Below are positions 1 to 7,425 of a stretch of 21,272 bases of DNA, in pieces. Made by a program: the position numbers and the translations under genes. The stretch is from CAYJLC01 sp044426345 (GTDB lineage: Bacteria; Bacillota; Clostridia; Oscillospirales; Butyricicoccaceae), in assembly GCA_044426345.1 (NCBI GenBank), contig JAWXUP010000044.1, forward strand, positions 1 to 21,272, written 5' to 3'. Position 1 is the first letter of the stretch. Every line of letters begins with the position of its first letter. The notes beneath the pieces were generated by a model that searched no databases, was not told the origin of the DNA, and saw only the letters and a program-made list of their open reading frames with translations.

Positions 1-527
1 AACGCGATTAGAACAGGGATAAAGCACATAATACACATTATTAATATAACATATGAAGTAATTTCTGGCGCATAACCAAAAGTTTCGTTGTAAGTAACAA
101 TATATTCTGTTTTTAAAATAGCGATAATTTCTCCGTCAGAAGAAGTTACAGGCGCAAAAATGTCGATTATACCATCAACTTCTTTTGTCGAAATCATTTG
201 ATTTTGCAAAACATATTCTATCATTTCCAAATCAACATCGCTAATTTGTGCTGTTTCAAACTGACTTGTGCTTATATTAAATATAAAATTATCTTGAGTT
301 CTGATTAATTTATACCCACCTGTTGTTTCTTCTATCTTACTCAAAATTTCTACATCTATTTCTTCTTGAGTTAGTGTAAAAGCAATTTGATGAGCAGCTA
401 CATCAGCTATTTGAACTTTTAAACTCTCTATTGTCTCAATTTGTGACTCATCGATTTCATTGCGAACAAAACCAGTCATAAATAGTAATAAAATAATCGT
501 AATAATAGTCGCTTTAATCGTTGTCAT
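1..527 (-). CDS. Membrane sensor protein, N-terminal part (cut by window edge)
   Basis: I read this open frame from an ATG at 525-527 to the window edge, about 175 codons with no stop. An AGGAGGTG ribosome site lies about 11 bases before the ATG. Residues 5-20 form a hydrophobic signal anchor. Residues about 22-150 are a soluble, presumably extracytoplasmic domain ending in the pattern FAPVTSSDGEII, typical of single Cache/PAS-like sensor domains. A second membrane segment starts near residue 152 and is still running at the edge. The layout (TM, Cache-like, TM) predicts a cytoplasmic HAMP and output domain outside the window, which could be a cyclase, kinase or chemoreceptor domain. It follows the degenerate cyclase gene by 18 bases, and both share the ending pattern of the sensor domain. 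The output domain cannot be determined here. Confidence 0.75.
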   Translation of the reverse strand, partial: MTTIKATIITIILLLFMTGFVRNEIDESQIETIESLKVQIADVAAHQIAFTLTQEEIDVEILSKIEETTGGYKLIRTQDNFIFNISTSQFETAQISDVDLEMIEYVLQNQMISTKEVDGIIDIFAPVTSSDGEIIAILKTEYIVTYNETFGYAPEITSYVILIMCIMCFIPVLIA

Positions 528-545
528 TTACTTTTACACCTCCTT

Positions 546-3170
546 CTAAATATCTAAGAAATGATAATTTATTGTACTATCACTTGCTCTATTTTTACAT
601 CTGTAAATATATTCTCGAGCCAATAAATCTTGTGGATTTTCTCGGTAAACACGCATAAATCTTCTCATAGCACCTTCTATATTTCCAGCAACATAATACT
701 CTAGTCCTTGCTCAAAAATTGGTTTACTATCATCTTTTTTACGTGCTATTTGTTGCTCATTTGCATAAATTATCTCATATAAAGTCTCAATTTTATCTTG
801 AGATTCAACATAGATATATGCAATTTTTCTTGTAACATAGTCTTCTGTGAAGTTTTTAATTTTCAAAGAAGCTTCTGCACTTACAATCAACGGAATTTTA
901 TATTCATTTGCAATATTGCTTATCTCAGTAGCAAACTTATCATACTTTGATATAGCTTTAATGCTACTTCTGTTATTATTTCCTATAACTCCAACTCGCG
1001 CCTCTTCTAAAGTTATACTAATATAGTTTTCTTGATAAGCATTTTTTAAAAATCCAAGACAAATATCGATAGACTTATTTGGATCAAGCGAAAATGCTTT
1101 TATTTCTCCATCAAGCATTCTGTCGATAAAAATCCCGCTTTCGATAAGGTATTCTATATTATCTATCAAATTTGTATCACTATATTCAGCGTCTGTTATA
1201 TTGGCACTTTCTGATTTAATATACACATTGTGTGCTATTATATCGTGTGATTGTCCTACTTTTAACTCTTGATATTGATTCTCATCACGCAATAAATTAT
1301 CTGGAACAAAAGCTGTATATTTATTTTTCAAGTTTTGCATTTCATCAGACTGTTTTTTAATATTTTCTACAGTTTCCATTAGCGTTTGATTTAATTTTAC
1401 AATCTCATTATTTCCTTTTATCGGATTAATTTTGCTGAAATCTCCTTGGGAAATTTTATAAGCATTGAATGTTACTTTTTTCATATCTTTAATGCTAAAT
1501 GTTATAATAGCACAAACAATAATCAGAATAATTGCAATACATTTGATAATAATATCAATTATTTCATTCATAAGTACAGTAGCAACTAAATAGTGATTTA
1601 CAAAATCTTGTTCAATAGAAATAGCTCCTATGAGTTCTCCAGAGCTTGAATATATCGGACTTATCGTTGCTACAAGCTCTGTTCCATACGGAGTATAATA
1701 CATCAAAATATCACTGTTTGTTTCTTTCACTTCCATTAAAGAACTAAATAAATTATCATTAAGCGAATATTCCAAATCAGAATTTAATATATTTCCTTGT
1801 GCAGAATATACAGTATCCTCTTTATAGAAAAATAGATTGAAATTGTAAATTATTTCCATCGGCTCAATCTCGCCTTGATTATTTAAATAGCTATTATCAT
1901 ATTGATAATAATCTACATAATATTTTAGCACATCATCTGTTGTTATAAATTCTTTAGCTCGTGCATTTTCAAATTCCTCTAGATTAAAGCTATTTATGAT
2001 AATATCATTTATCTCTACACTATTTTCAAACATACGTGTGTCATTTAATACGATGATTTTATCAGTAAGTACTTCTCGCAATACAAATATTCCTATAACC
2101 GCTACGACACAAGCCGTACTTGCTAAAGTTACATTTAGGGATACACCTTTTGATGAATTAGTTAATTTATATATCGCAAAACAAATAGTAAGTGCTATAA
2201 ATGCAAGGCATAAGAAATTGTTCGCCAATGCGAAATAATCAAAACCTTTGTCTAATGTATCTATATCAAGCTCTATGTCACCTTTTAAAGATGGAATAAG
2301 TCTATAATCATCAGTATTTTTTAAAGTTAACATAATATTTTGCTCTTCAATATATGTGCTAGCAGCAAATTTCACTTCCGAAAAATCCTCTTTAAAAGAA
2401 TCCGTTATATTTTCCAAAGAAGCTTTTCCGTCTAGATATTCCAATTTATAAAATTCATTGCTATCTAAATTTTTAAATATTATCCCTTCAGCATATTCAA
2501 TTGCCATAGAATTGTTTAGCGACATTTGTGTTTGATCATTTTTGAAAACTTCCGTAATGGTTCCATCATCATTCATACAAGCATAATCACCATTGATAGA
2601 CTGCAACCAAATTTGGTCATTCTCTAAGCAAAGTATAAACACATATTCACTTGGTGCATTAAGTAAGTCAAATGTGCCGATTTTATTAAATTCTCCGTTT
2701 TCAACTTCATATTGTTCCAAGTTGCCTTCATTATAAAAAACACAAACCATATTTCCACTTGTATTATTATATTCGATTATAGATTCTAAATTTATAGCTT
2801 TAACATCAAAAGCAGTTTCCAACTTTCCTTTATCAAAATTGCATATTTTTATATAATTGACATCACCTATGCTAATCATTGCATATATTTCGCCCTTTTG
2901 ATTCATAACAACCGAACTTACGACAACTGATTCACCGTTTTCAATTCTGTCAATATAAAAAAAGTCTTGTTCATTTGTTTGAATGTCTATTTTATATATG
3001 CAAAAATAATCGTCAAGCGCATCAATTCCGTATAATACGTTGTTTGAATAACTATTTTCAAAGCTTTCTATTATCGTGTGTTCTCTTAATAAGTCTTGAT
3101 GAAAATATGAAAAAGCTCCCGAAATGATAACGATTATTATAGATAGAACGATAAATGTTCTTTTTTTCAT
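546..3170 (-). CDS. Membrane sensor with HAMP, degenerate class III nucleotide-cyclase domain and TPR
   Basis: The order seen in 874 residues is: TM 5-21; a beta-rich region 22-311 with short repeating strands, possibly propeller-like; TM about 312-335; TM about 346-367; a soluble Cache-like sensor region 368-535; TM about 536-560; HAMP-like linker 561-612; a cyclase-homology domain about 613-805; a TPR-like helical pair 817-858 ending in the YRC seen after many class III cyclase domains. The cyclase fold is suggested by FVPDNLL after HAMP, GIFIDRMLDGEIKAF at 679-693 (family: FIDKYxGDxxMAxF), VGVIGNNNRSS at 726-736, and TRKIAYIYV and LYEII near its end. The first metal Asp is absent, the second GD reads DG, and the Asn/Arg pair is not seen, so cyclase activity is unlikely. 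It may act as a nucleotide-independent signalling or docking domain. The start has a GAGGTG site overlapping the PAAR-like gene's end. Confidence 0.75.
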   Translation of the reverse strand: MKKRTFIVLSIIIVIISGAFSYFHQDLLREHTIIESFENSYSNNVLYGIDALDDYFCIYKIDIQTNEQDFFYIDRIENGESVVVSSVVMNQKGEIYAMISIGDVNYIKICNFDKGKLETAFDVKAINLESIIEYNNTSGNMVCVFYNEGNLEQYEVENGEFNKIGTFDLLNAPSEYVFILCLENDQIWLQSINGDYACMNDDGTITEVFKNDQTQMSLNNSMAIEYAEGIIFKNLDSNEFYKLEYLDGKASLENITDSFKEDFSEVKFAASTYIEEQNIMLTLKNTDDYRLIPSLKGDIELDIDTLDKGFDYFALANNFLCLAFIALTICFAIYKLTNSSKGVSLNVTLASTACVVAVIGIFVLREVLTDKIIVLNDTRMFENSVEINDIIINSFNLEEFENARAKEFITTDDVLKYYVDYYQYDNSYLNNQGEIEPMEIIYNFNLFFYKEDTVYSAQGNILNSDLEYSLNDNLFSSLMEVKETNSDILMYYTPYGTELVATISPIYSSSGELIGAISIEQDFVNHYLVATVLMNEIIDIIIKCIAIILIIVCAIITFSIKDMKKVTFNAYKISQGDFSKINPIKGNNEIVKLNQTLMETVENIKKQSDEMQNLKNKYTAFVPDNLLRDENQYQELKVGQSHDIIAHNVYIKSESANITDAEYSDTNLIDNIEYLIESGIFIDRMLDGEIKAFSLDPNKSIDICLGFLKNAYQENYISITLEEARVGVIGNNNRSSIKAISKYDKFATEISNIANEYKIPLIVSAEASLKIKNFTEDYVTRKIAYIYVESQDKIETLYEIIYANEQQIARKKDDSKPIFEQGLEYYVAGNIEGAMRRFMRVYRENPQDLLAREYIYRCKNRASDSTINYHFLDI

Positions 3171-3179
3171 CTATTCACC

Positions 3180-3566
3180 TCACGGAATCATAATATTTGT
3201 GGTTGCTGGATTAACTATTTGTATCACACCGCCATAAGCACAATTTAATTTTGAACTATTATTAAGAGCGGGATTTCCAGCCACCATAACAGATGAACAT
3301 CCTGGAGCCCACGCTGATACAGTAAGAGGAATGCAAGGCATCGGTGTTAAAACTCCTAACGCTGCTGCTGTTGCAGATGCAACTGTTGGGTTTGCTGGAT
3401 TTTGACACATAACAAATGGCAAAATATTAACCATAGGTATGTAATCCATAATAGACGCCATCGGCATACTTGACATAACTAACGATGTTGGCAAAACCGT
3501 TAACACCGATGGAGCTGTTCCGAAGCTACATTGTATATTTGCGCCACCTAAAACTGCAAATCCCAT
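3180..3566 (-). CDS. DUF4280 PAAR-like spike-tip protein
   Basis: This 128-residue protein has the DUF4280 pattern: CSFG at 13-16, a Pro/Met-rich hydrophobic stretch, MCQNPANP at 53-60, PCIP at 77-80, and LNCAYGGVIQI at 107-117. Cysteines lie at 13, 54, 78, 90 and 109. DUF4280 proteins are PAAR-like and are found with type VI and extracellular contractile injection systems, where PAAR proteins cap the tip of the VgrG/gpV spike. In Afp-type clusters the PAAR gene (Afp10) usually follows the gp25-like gene, whereas here it sits near the end of the cluster. There is no C-terminal toxin extension, so it looks like a purely structural tip. The TAGGAGGG site lies just before the ATG. Confidence in the family is high; its place on the spike in this particle is inferred. 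Confidence 0.85.
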   Translation of the reverse strand: MGFAVLGGANIQCSFGTAPSVLTVLPTSLVMSSMPMASIMDYIPMVNILPFVMCQNPANPTVASATAAALGVLTPMPCIPLTVSAWAPGCSSVMVAGNPALNNSSKLNCAYGGVIQIVNPATTNIMIP

Positions 3567-3580
3567 ATTTCCCTCCTAAA

Positions 3581-4189
3581 CTATTTATAAATAACACTAT
3601 AATTGTAATCTTTTGATATTTGAATTTCTTCGCATTGGTCATTTTCACCTTCAAAAAGGATATAAACCTGCGTTTTTATTTTTGGATATTGCTTTGGCAG
3701 TCTAGATATAACAAGCTTATCTTTTTCTTGTTCTAAAACCTCTACAATATCGCTTTCTTGTCCATTTACAAGCAATAGTTTTCTGCCACAAAGCACAAGA
3801 TTTCGTTCGCAATAAATTGTAAGTTCATCTTGATTTTCATCTTTATTTAAAAGCAGTCTAATTTCATCGTTTTTATATGCAAATGCACGCTTTTCTGGTT
3901 GTTTTTCACACGCAATCAAGGTTGAATATGAACTAATTTTTGGTTTTATCCATACAATTACGTCGTCCTTTATATCTTCACCTTCAAGCGTCACGGATTG
4001 ATAATTAGTTATTTCTATTTTAACGAAAGCAGGTTTTGCTTTGCCAAGAATAACAAAATATCCGTCGCCTTTTGCTAAGACGCTATACCCTATTGGTAAA
4101 GAAAATCCAACATTTTTCAAAGGTTTCATACTTACGTAATCAAAAACTCTAAAAACTGCAGCTGTTTCAAATATTTTTTTCAATGCCAT
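3581..4189 (-). CDS. Unrecognised beta-rich protein of the injection-system cluster
   Basis: I do not recognise a family over the full 202 residues. Residues about 12-80 look like a small transthyretin or carboxypeptidase-regulatory-like beta sandwich: FRVFDYVSMKPLKNVGF, then a GDGYFVI strand and an ITNYQSVTLEG strand. The rest (about 85-202) alternates short hydrophobic strands with charged loops and has no membrane segment. Its ATG overlaps the last base of the upstream gene's stop (TAATG), so it is probably translationally coupled to the DUF4255-like terminator. It lies between that protein and the PAAR-like tip, which suggests a structural or assembly role. A peripheral baseplate or fibre component and an effector adaptor are both possible. 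Confidence 0.6.
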   Translation of the reverse strand: MALKKIFETAAVFRVFDYVSMKPLKNVGFSLPIGYSVLAKGDGYFVILGKAKPAFVKIEITNYQSVTLEGEDIKDDVIVWIKPKISSYSTLIACEKQPEKRAFAYKNDEIRLLLNKDENQDELTIYCERNLVLCGRKLLLVNGQESDIVEVLEQEKDKLVISRLPKQYPKIKTQVYILFEGENDQCEEIQISKDYNYSVIYK

Positions 4190-4761
4190 TACTCCTGACT
4201 ATCAACCAGCTCGATAGAAAATTCTCGAACTCTGCTGATTTGACGAGTTTGTTGAGATTCTAATTCTACTGGCGCTATTTTTATAAAAATCGAAGGTTTA
4301 TATGCCTTAGAAGGGTCGCCCCAAATCCTAAGTTTTTCCTCCATTTCCAGATTTAAAATTTCAATTCGGCCATTTGCTTCATATGCCACATTTCCTAGTT
4401 CTTCTGCTGGTATTAGCATTTCATTATCTAGAGATTGAATGATTGCACCGAGAATTTTTTGTTCCTCTATAAATCTGAATTTCAAGTCACTTTTTGAATA
4501 TACCGTTAACATATAACTCAAACTTAGTACTGTAGGTGGATATTTTTGCTCTTTTAAACCGTAATTTATCATTCCAGCTTGAGCCATTTCATTATCACGA
4601 CTTATATCATAAAGATGAATTCCGACAACATAGTCCCCTTTTTCCTCTGGTGAGCAAAATCCAATCATATTTTTATCAGTTACCAAATTTGGAACTAGAT
4701 TTTTCGCTAAAATTTCCGAAATTTTCTCGGACACATCAGCTATTATCGTATATTTACCCAT
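4189..4761 (-). CDS. DUF4255 / Pvc16-like tail terminator (cap) protein
   Basis: This 190-residue protein matches the DUF4255 (Pvc16 N-terminal) family: an N-terminal helix (IIADVSEKISEILAKNL), a strand VVGIHLYDISRD, a central YPPTVLSLSYMLTVYS strand pair, a helix with EEQKILGAIIQSL, and a WGDPSKAYKPSIFIKIAPVE segment before C-terminal strands. The family includes Afp16/Pvc16, which caps the sheath and inner tube at the end distal to the baseplate and helps set final length. Its presence near the cluster end agrees with Afp/PVC gene order. The ATG has an AGGAG site located in the overlap with the preceding MORN gene's end, and its own stop overlaps the next start by one base. Confidence 0.82.
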   Translation of the reverse strand: MGKYTIIADVSEKISEILAKNLVPNLVTDKNMIGFCSPEEKGDYVVGIHLYDISRDNEMAQAGMINYGLKEQKYPPTVLSLSYMLTVYSKSDLKFRFIEEQKILGAIIQSLDNEMLIPAEELGNVAYEANGRIEILNLEMEEKLRIWGDPSKAYKPSIFIKIAPVELESQQTRQISRVREFSIELVDSQE

Positions 4762-4770
4762 CAGTTTCTC

Positions 4771-6585
4771 CTATCCTAAAGATTGTGCATATTCCATCAG
4801 CGCATTACTTTGGTTTTCATATTGTTCCAAAGCTTGCTCATTTACTTCTTGTTCTGATTCCTCAGGTACTTCAGGCTCTTCAGTTACTATAAAATTACCG
4901 TTACTAAATAGTCCCTCTGAAATAATTTCACCTGTTGTTGTATCGTATAATACACCTTGACCACTATAATTTCCACGTAAAAATTCACCAGCGTATAATA
5001 TATTTCCGTTTACTTCATACAGAGAACCTGTTCCATCATACAGATTATTTTCGAAAGAGCCAGTGTATATTTTAAATGATGTATCGGTATTGTAAACCGT
5101 TCCTTGACCACTATATAATCCAGTTTTAAATTGACCGTCATATAAAGTCTTACCGTTTTCATATAAAACGCCTTGACCTTCGTAAAGACCATCTTTAAAT
5201 TCACCATCATATAAAACATCGTCATCTTGATATAACACGCCACTACCATAATATAAACTTGCTGAAAAATTACCTTCATAAAGTTTATTTTCACCTTGAT
5301 ACAACGTACCTTGACCACAATATAATCCAGCTATAAATTCGCCTTCATAGATAAGATTTTCTCCATCATAAAGAGAACCACTTCCGTCATATATTCCGTC
5401 GGCAAATCCACCCTCGTAAACTAAATCACCTATAGACTGCACTCCGTCTTGCTCAATTGCGAGATATAACTTGCCCTCACCGTTGTACATTCCGTTTTGA
5501 TAGCCACCTTCGTAATAATAATCGCCATCAAAAAATGCAACATCACCCAAACTTGGAGGTGCTACCTCGTCGTTTAACAATTGCTCAATAGTGGTTTGTG
5601 CAAAATCTCCCGAAGATTTCGCGTCTCCATTCATATCATAAAGCGCACCAGCACCTAAAATATCTCCCTGAACGAACTGACCTTTATACAAAGTATTCCC
5701 GTTTGAGGCATAAATTGTGCCACTTCCGTTAAATTCACCCTCTGCAAAGTCACCTTTGTATGTATATTCATCAAAAAACGCTTGTCCATAACCATCGTAA
5801 AGTCCGTTTACGAAATATCCACTATAAACAGTATCTCCACTCTCGTCAAAAAGTTCTCCACTTCCATCATAGACTCCGTTTGTATAATTTCCTATGTATA
5901 ATTTTTCACCGTTTTCGTGATATTCTTTGCCGTAACCTTCATAAAGTCCATTTACAAAAGTACCTTCAAAGTTTATTTTTGAGTTTTCATAATACAAAAT
6001 TCCGTTTCCGTTATAACTATTTTGCAAGAAATCTCCTGTGTATTTTATTTTACCAGACTCATAATATAATGTACCAAATCCACTGAAATTGTTAAAGCTA
6101 AACTGCCCTTCGTAAAGCAATACTCCATCATTAGAGTATAGTTTACCAAAATCATTTATAGCTCCGCTACTGAGAGTTCCCTCTAATATTATTTGACTAG
6201 TTTCTCTGTCATAAAGTTGAACTTTACCATCATATCCCATAACTTTTATAGAGTCGATAGGCATAGCTTTTGTCAAATATTTGCTTTGAAAAGTTGGAAG
6301 GAGGAAATTCAAAAAAACAGCGGGCAAAATGAAAATTAAAATGGCAGCCAAGAACACTAATTTTTTTGCGACGTACCTACTTCCAAATAAAAAATATTCA
6401 TCGAGCGAAGTCGGTGCTTGCGTAATTGATTTCACCGAAGCTATAAGTGTTGTTGAAAGTTTTTTCGCCAAAACCGTATCGCTAAAAGCAGTCGCTATTT
6501 TTTTGTATACCGTTCTAACGGACGTCGTAAGCGTAGTCCATACGGTTTTCATATTTTTGCTTATACTTTCAAACAATTCACTCAC
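4771..6585 (-). CDS. Single-pass membrane protein with a long MORN-repeat domain
   Basis: The start is GTG at 6583-6585, preceded by AAAGGAGGTG. Of 604 residues, 1-73 are Lys/Arg-rich and probably cytoplasmic, 74-98 form one membrane segment, and 133-565 hold about 16 recognisable MORN units plus a few worn ones, each near the pattern LYxGxFxxGxYxGxGxLY and spaced about 23-25 residues apart. A spacer at about 332-348 splits the array. The last 37 residues are strongly acidic (EEPEVPEESEQE). MORN arrays form elongated beta sheets that act as scaffolds or lipid and protein binding surfaces. The positive N-terminus and acidic repeats suggest N-in, with repeats outside the membrane, though positive charges also follow the segment. 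MORN proteins are not standard parts of Afp/PVC particles, so a membrane-anchoring or docking role is inferred. Confidence 0.85.
   Translation of the reverse strand: MSELFESISKNMKTVWTTLTTSVRTVYKKIATAFSDTVLAKKLSTTLIASVKSITQAPTSLDEYFLFGSRYVAKKLVFLAAILIFILPAVFLNFLLPTFQSKYLTKAMPIDSIKVMGYDGKVQLYDRETSQIILEGTLSSGAINDFGKLYSNDGVLLYEGQFSFNNFSGFGTLYYESGKIKYTGDFLQNSYNGNGILYYENSKINFEGTFVNGLYEGYGKEYHENGEKLYIGNYTNGVYDGSGELFDESGDTVYSGYFVNGLYDGYGQAFFDEYTYKGDFAEGEFNGSGTIYASNGNTLYKGQFVQGDILGAGALYDMNGDAKSSGDFAQTTIEQLLNDEVAPPSLGDVAFFDGDYYYEGGYQNGMYNGEGKLYLAIEQDGVQSIGDLVYEGGFADGIYDGSGSLYDGENLIYEGEFIAGLYCGQGTLYQGENKLYEGNFSASLYYGSGVLYQDDDVLYDGEFKDGLYEGQGVLYENGKTLYDGQFKTGLYSGQGTVYNTDTSFKIYTGSFENNLYDGTGSLYEVNGNILYAGEFLRGNYSGQGVLYDTTTGEIISEGLFSNGNFIVTEEPEVPEESEQEVNEQALEQYENQSNALMEYAQSLG
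4891..6189 (-). repeat. MORN repeat array (about 16 clear units)
   Basis: Codons 133-565 of the MORN protein repeat about every 69-75 bases with the consensus LYxGxFxxGxYxGxGxLY. The units at 412, 435, 458 and 481 are the most regular, spaced exactly 23 residues. One spacer (about residues 332-348) breaks the array into an upstream and a downstream block. Confidence 0.85.
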
Positions 6586-6597
6586 ACCTCCTTTTTA
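6583..6597 (-). promoter_or_regulatory. Ribosome site deciding the GTG start of the MORN gene
   Basis: The minus strand reads AAAGGAGGTGTGA followed by GTG at 6583-6585. It overlaps the stop region of the pseudokinase-like gene, so the two are probably translated together. A nearer GTG within the site is followed directly by a stop. Confidence 0.65.
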
Positions 6598-7422
6598 TGT
6601 GTCAAATGTTCCAATTTGTGTAAAATTCTGATTAAATTCATGTGTTTTATATGCGTTTATTGATGCAAATAGATAATAAATCGCAATTGCTAATATAACA
6701 AATTTCATCAAAAATCCGAGTCCACCGAGAAATCTTTTGAATTTTTGAATTAATTTTTCTTTTAATGCACTTTCTTCAGAAAGTGGACTTTCGTTTGTGT
6801 AAATTCTGTAAAACCTTTCAAAAACTTTTGAAACTTCAGAAATTTCACCATATTGCATATTGTAAATTAAAGTTTGCATTTCAGGCATAATTTCATCTTC
6901 AAGCTCTTTTTTGAATAGATTTTGCAATATTTTAGCAAGTTTTACAACACACTGACCCTCTTTTACAAGATGTGCGTTTTCAATTTCACGCATATCATAA
7001 TCAAAGTGAATATCCATATTTTTAGCAACCAAAATATTTTGCATTTCAAGCGAACTATATGCAAAGTACGCTGGAATATCTAAGATTATTATTTTCTCTA
7101 TAATGCTTTTTGCAATGGATAATCTTTCGGATAATGTGCAGACTTCTTGCTTTAATTTTTGTTCCAAGTTTTGACAATCGTTATATTTCACAAAAACATA
7201 CAAATTGTTGTAATCTGTCATATAATCTACAAAATCTGTAAAAGCTTTATTTTTCATTTGGTTTGTAAGAAATTTAATCAAATTTCCGTTGAAACTCTCT
7301 TTTTTTCTAACCAAAACTTTAAAAAGACCTTCTTCAGTAGAATTTTTAAGTACATATTGAGAACTGTTGTCATCATTTGAGACTTCTCGTACAATTAAAT
7401 ATTCCTTATCTCGAATTAACAT
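6595..7422 (-). CDS. Membrane-anchored pseudokinase-like protein
   Basis: This 275-residue protein has one membrane segment at about 235-254, preceded by Lys/Arg residues, so the large N-terminal part should be cytoplasmic and about 20 residues should lie outside. The N-terminal part looks like a worn protein-kinase fold: a beta-strand start, a hinge-like VFVKYNDCQNLEQKL at 76-90, a helix at 100-117, then YSSLEMQNILV at 122-132 in the place of HRDLKPENILV. The catalytic Asp is replaced and only the Asn is kept; FDYDM at 140-144 lies where DFG would be. This arrangement recalls EssB/YukC of type VII secretion, which also pairs a pseudokinase with one TM, but I claim no homology. The role is inferred: linking the injection system or the neighbouring MORN protein to the membrane. 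Only three bases separate it from the upstream gene. Confidence 0.6.
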   Translation of the reverse strand: MLIRDKEYLIVREVSNDDNSSQYVLKNSTEEGLFKVLVRKKESFNGNLIKFLTNQMKNKAFTDFVDYMTDYNNLYVFVKYNDCQNLEQKLKQEVCTLSERLSIAKSIIEKIIILDIPAYFAYSSLEMQNILVAKNMDIHFDYDMREIENAHLVKEGQCVVKLAKILQNLFKKELEDEIMPEMQTLIYNMQYGEISEVSKVFERFYRIYTNESPLSEESALKEKLIQKFKRFLGGLGFLMKFVILAIAIYYLFASINAYKTHEFNQNFTQIGTFDT

Positions 7423-7425
7423 AGT

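Noticed and set aside
546..3170. Active adenylate or guanylate cyclase
   Set aside because: The conserved metal-binding and transition-state residues are not found at the expected places, so only the fold is claimed.
4536..4892. Plus-strand open frames such as this one and those at 1996-2238, 5760-6086, 6329-6631 and 13370-13669
   Set aside because: All lie opposite well-supported genes and lack ribosome sites or recognisable domains; they are by-products of AT-rich coding sequence.
5010..5318. Second minus-strand frame inside the MORN gene
   Set aside because: It is a shifted reading of the MORN repeat DNA, Lys/Met-rich and without its own start signal.
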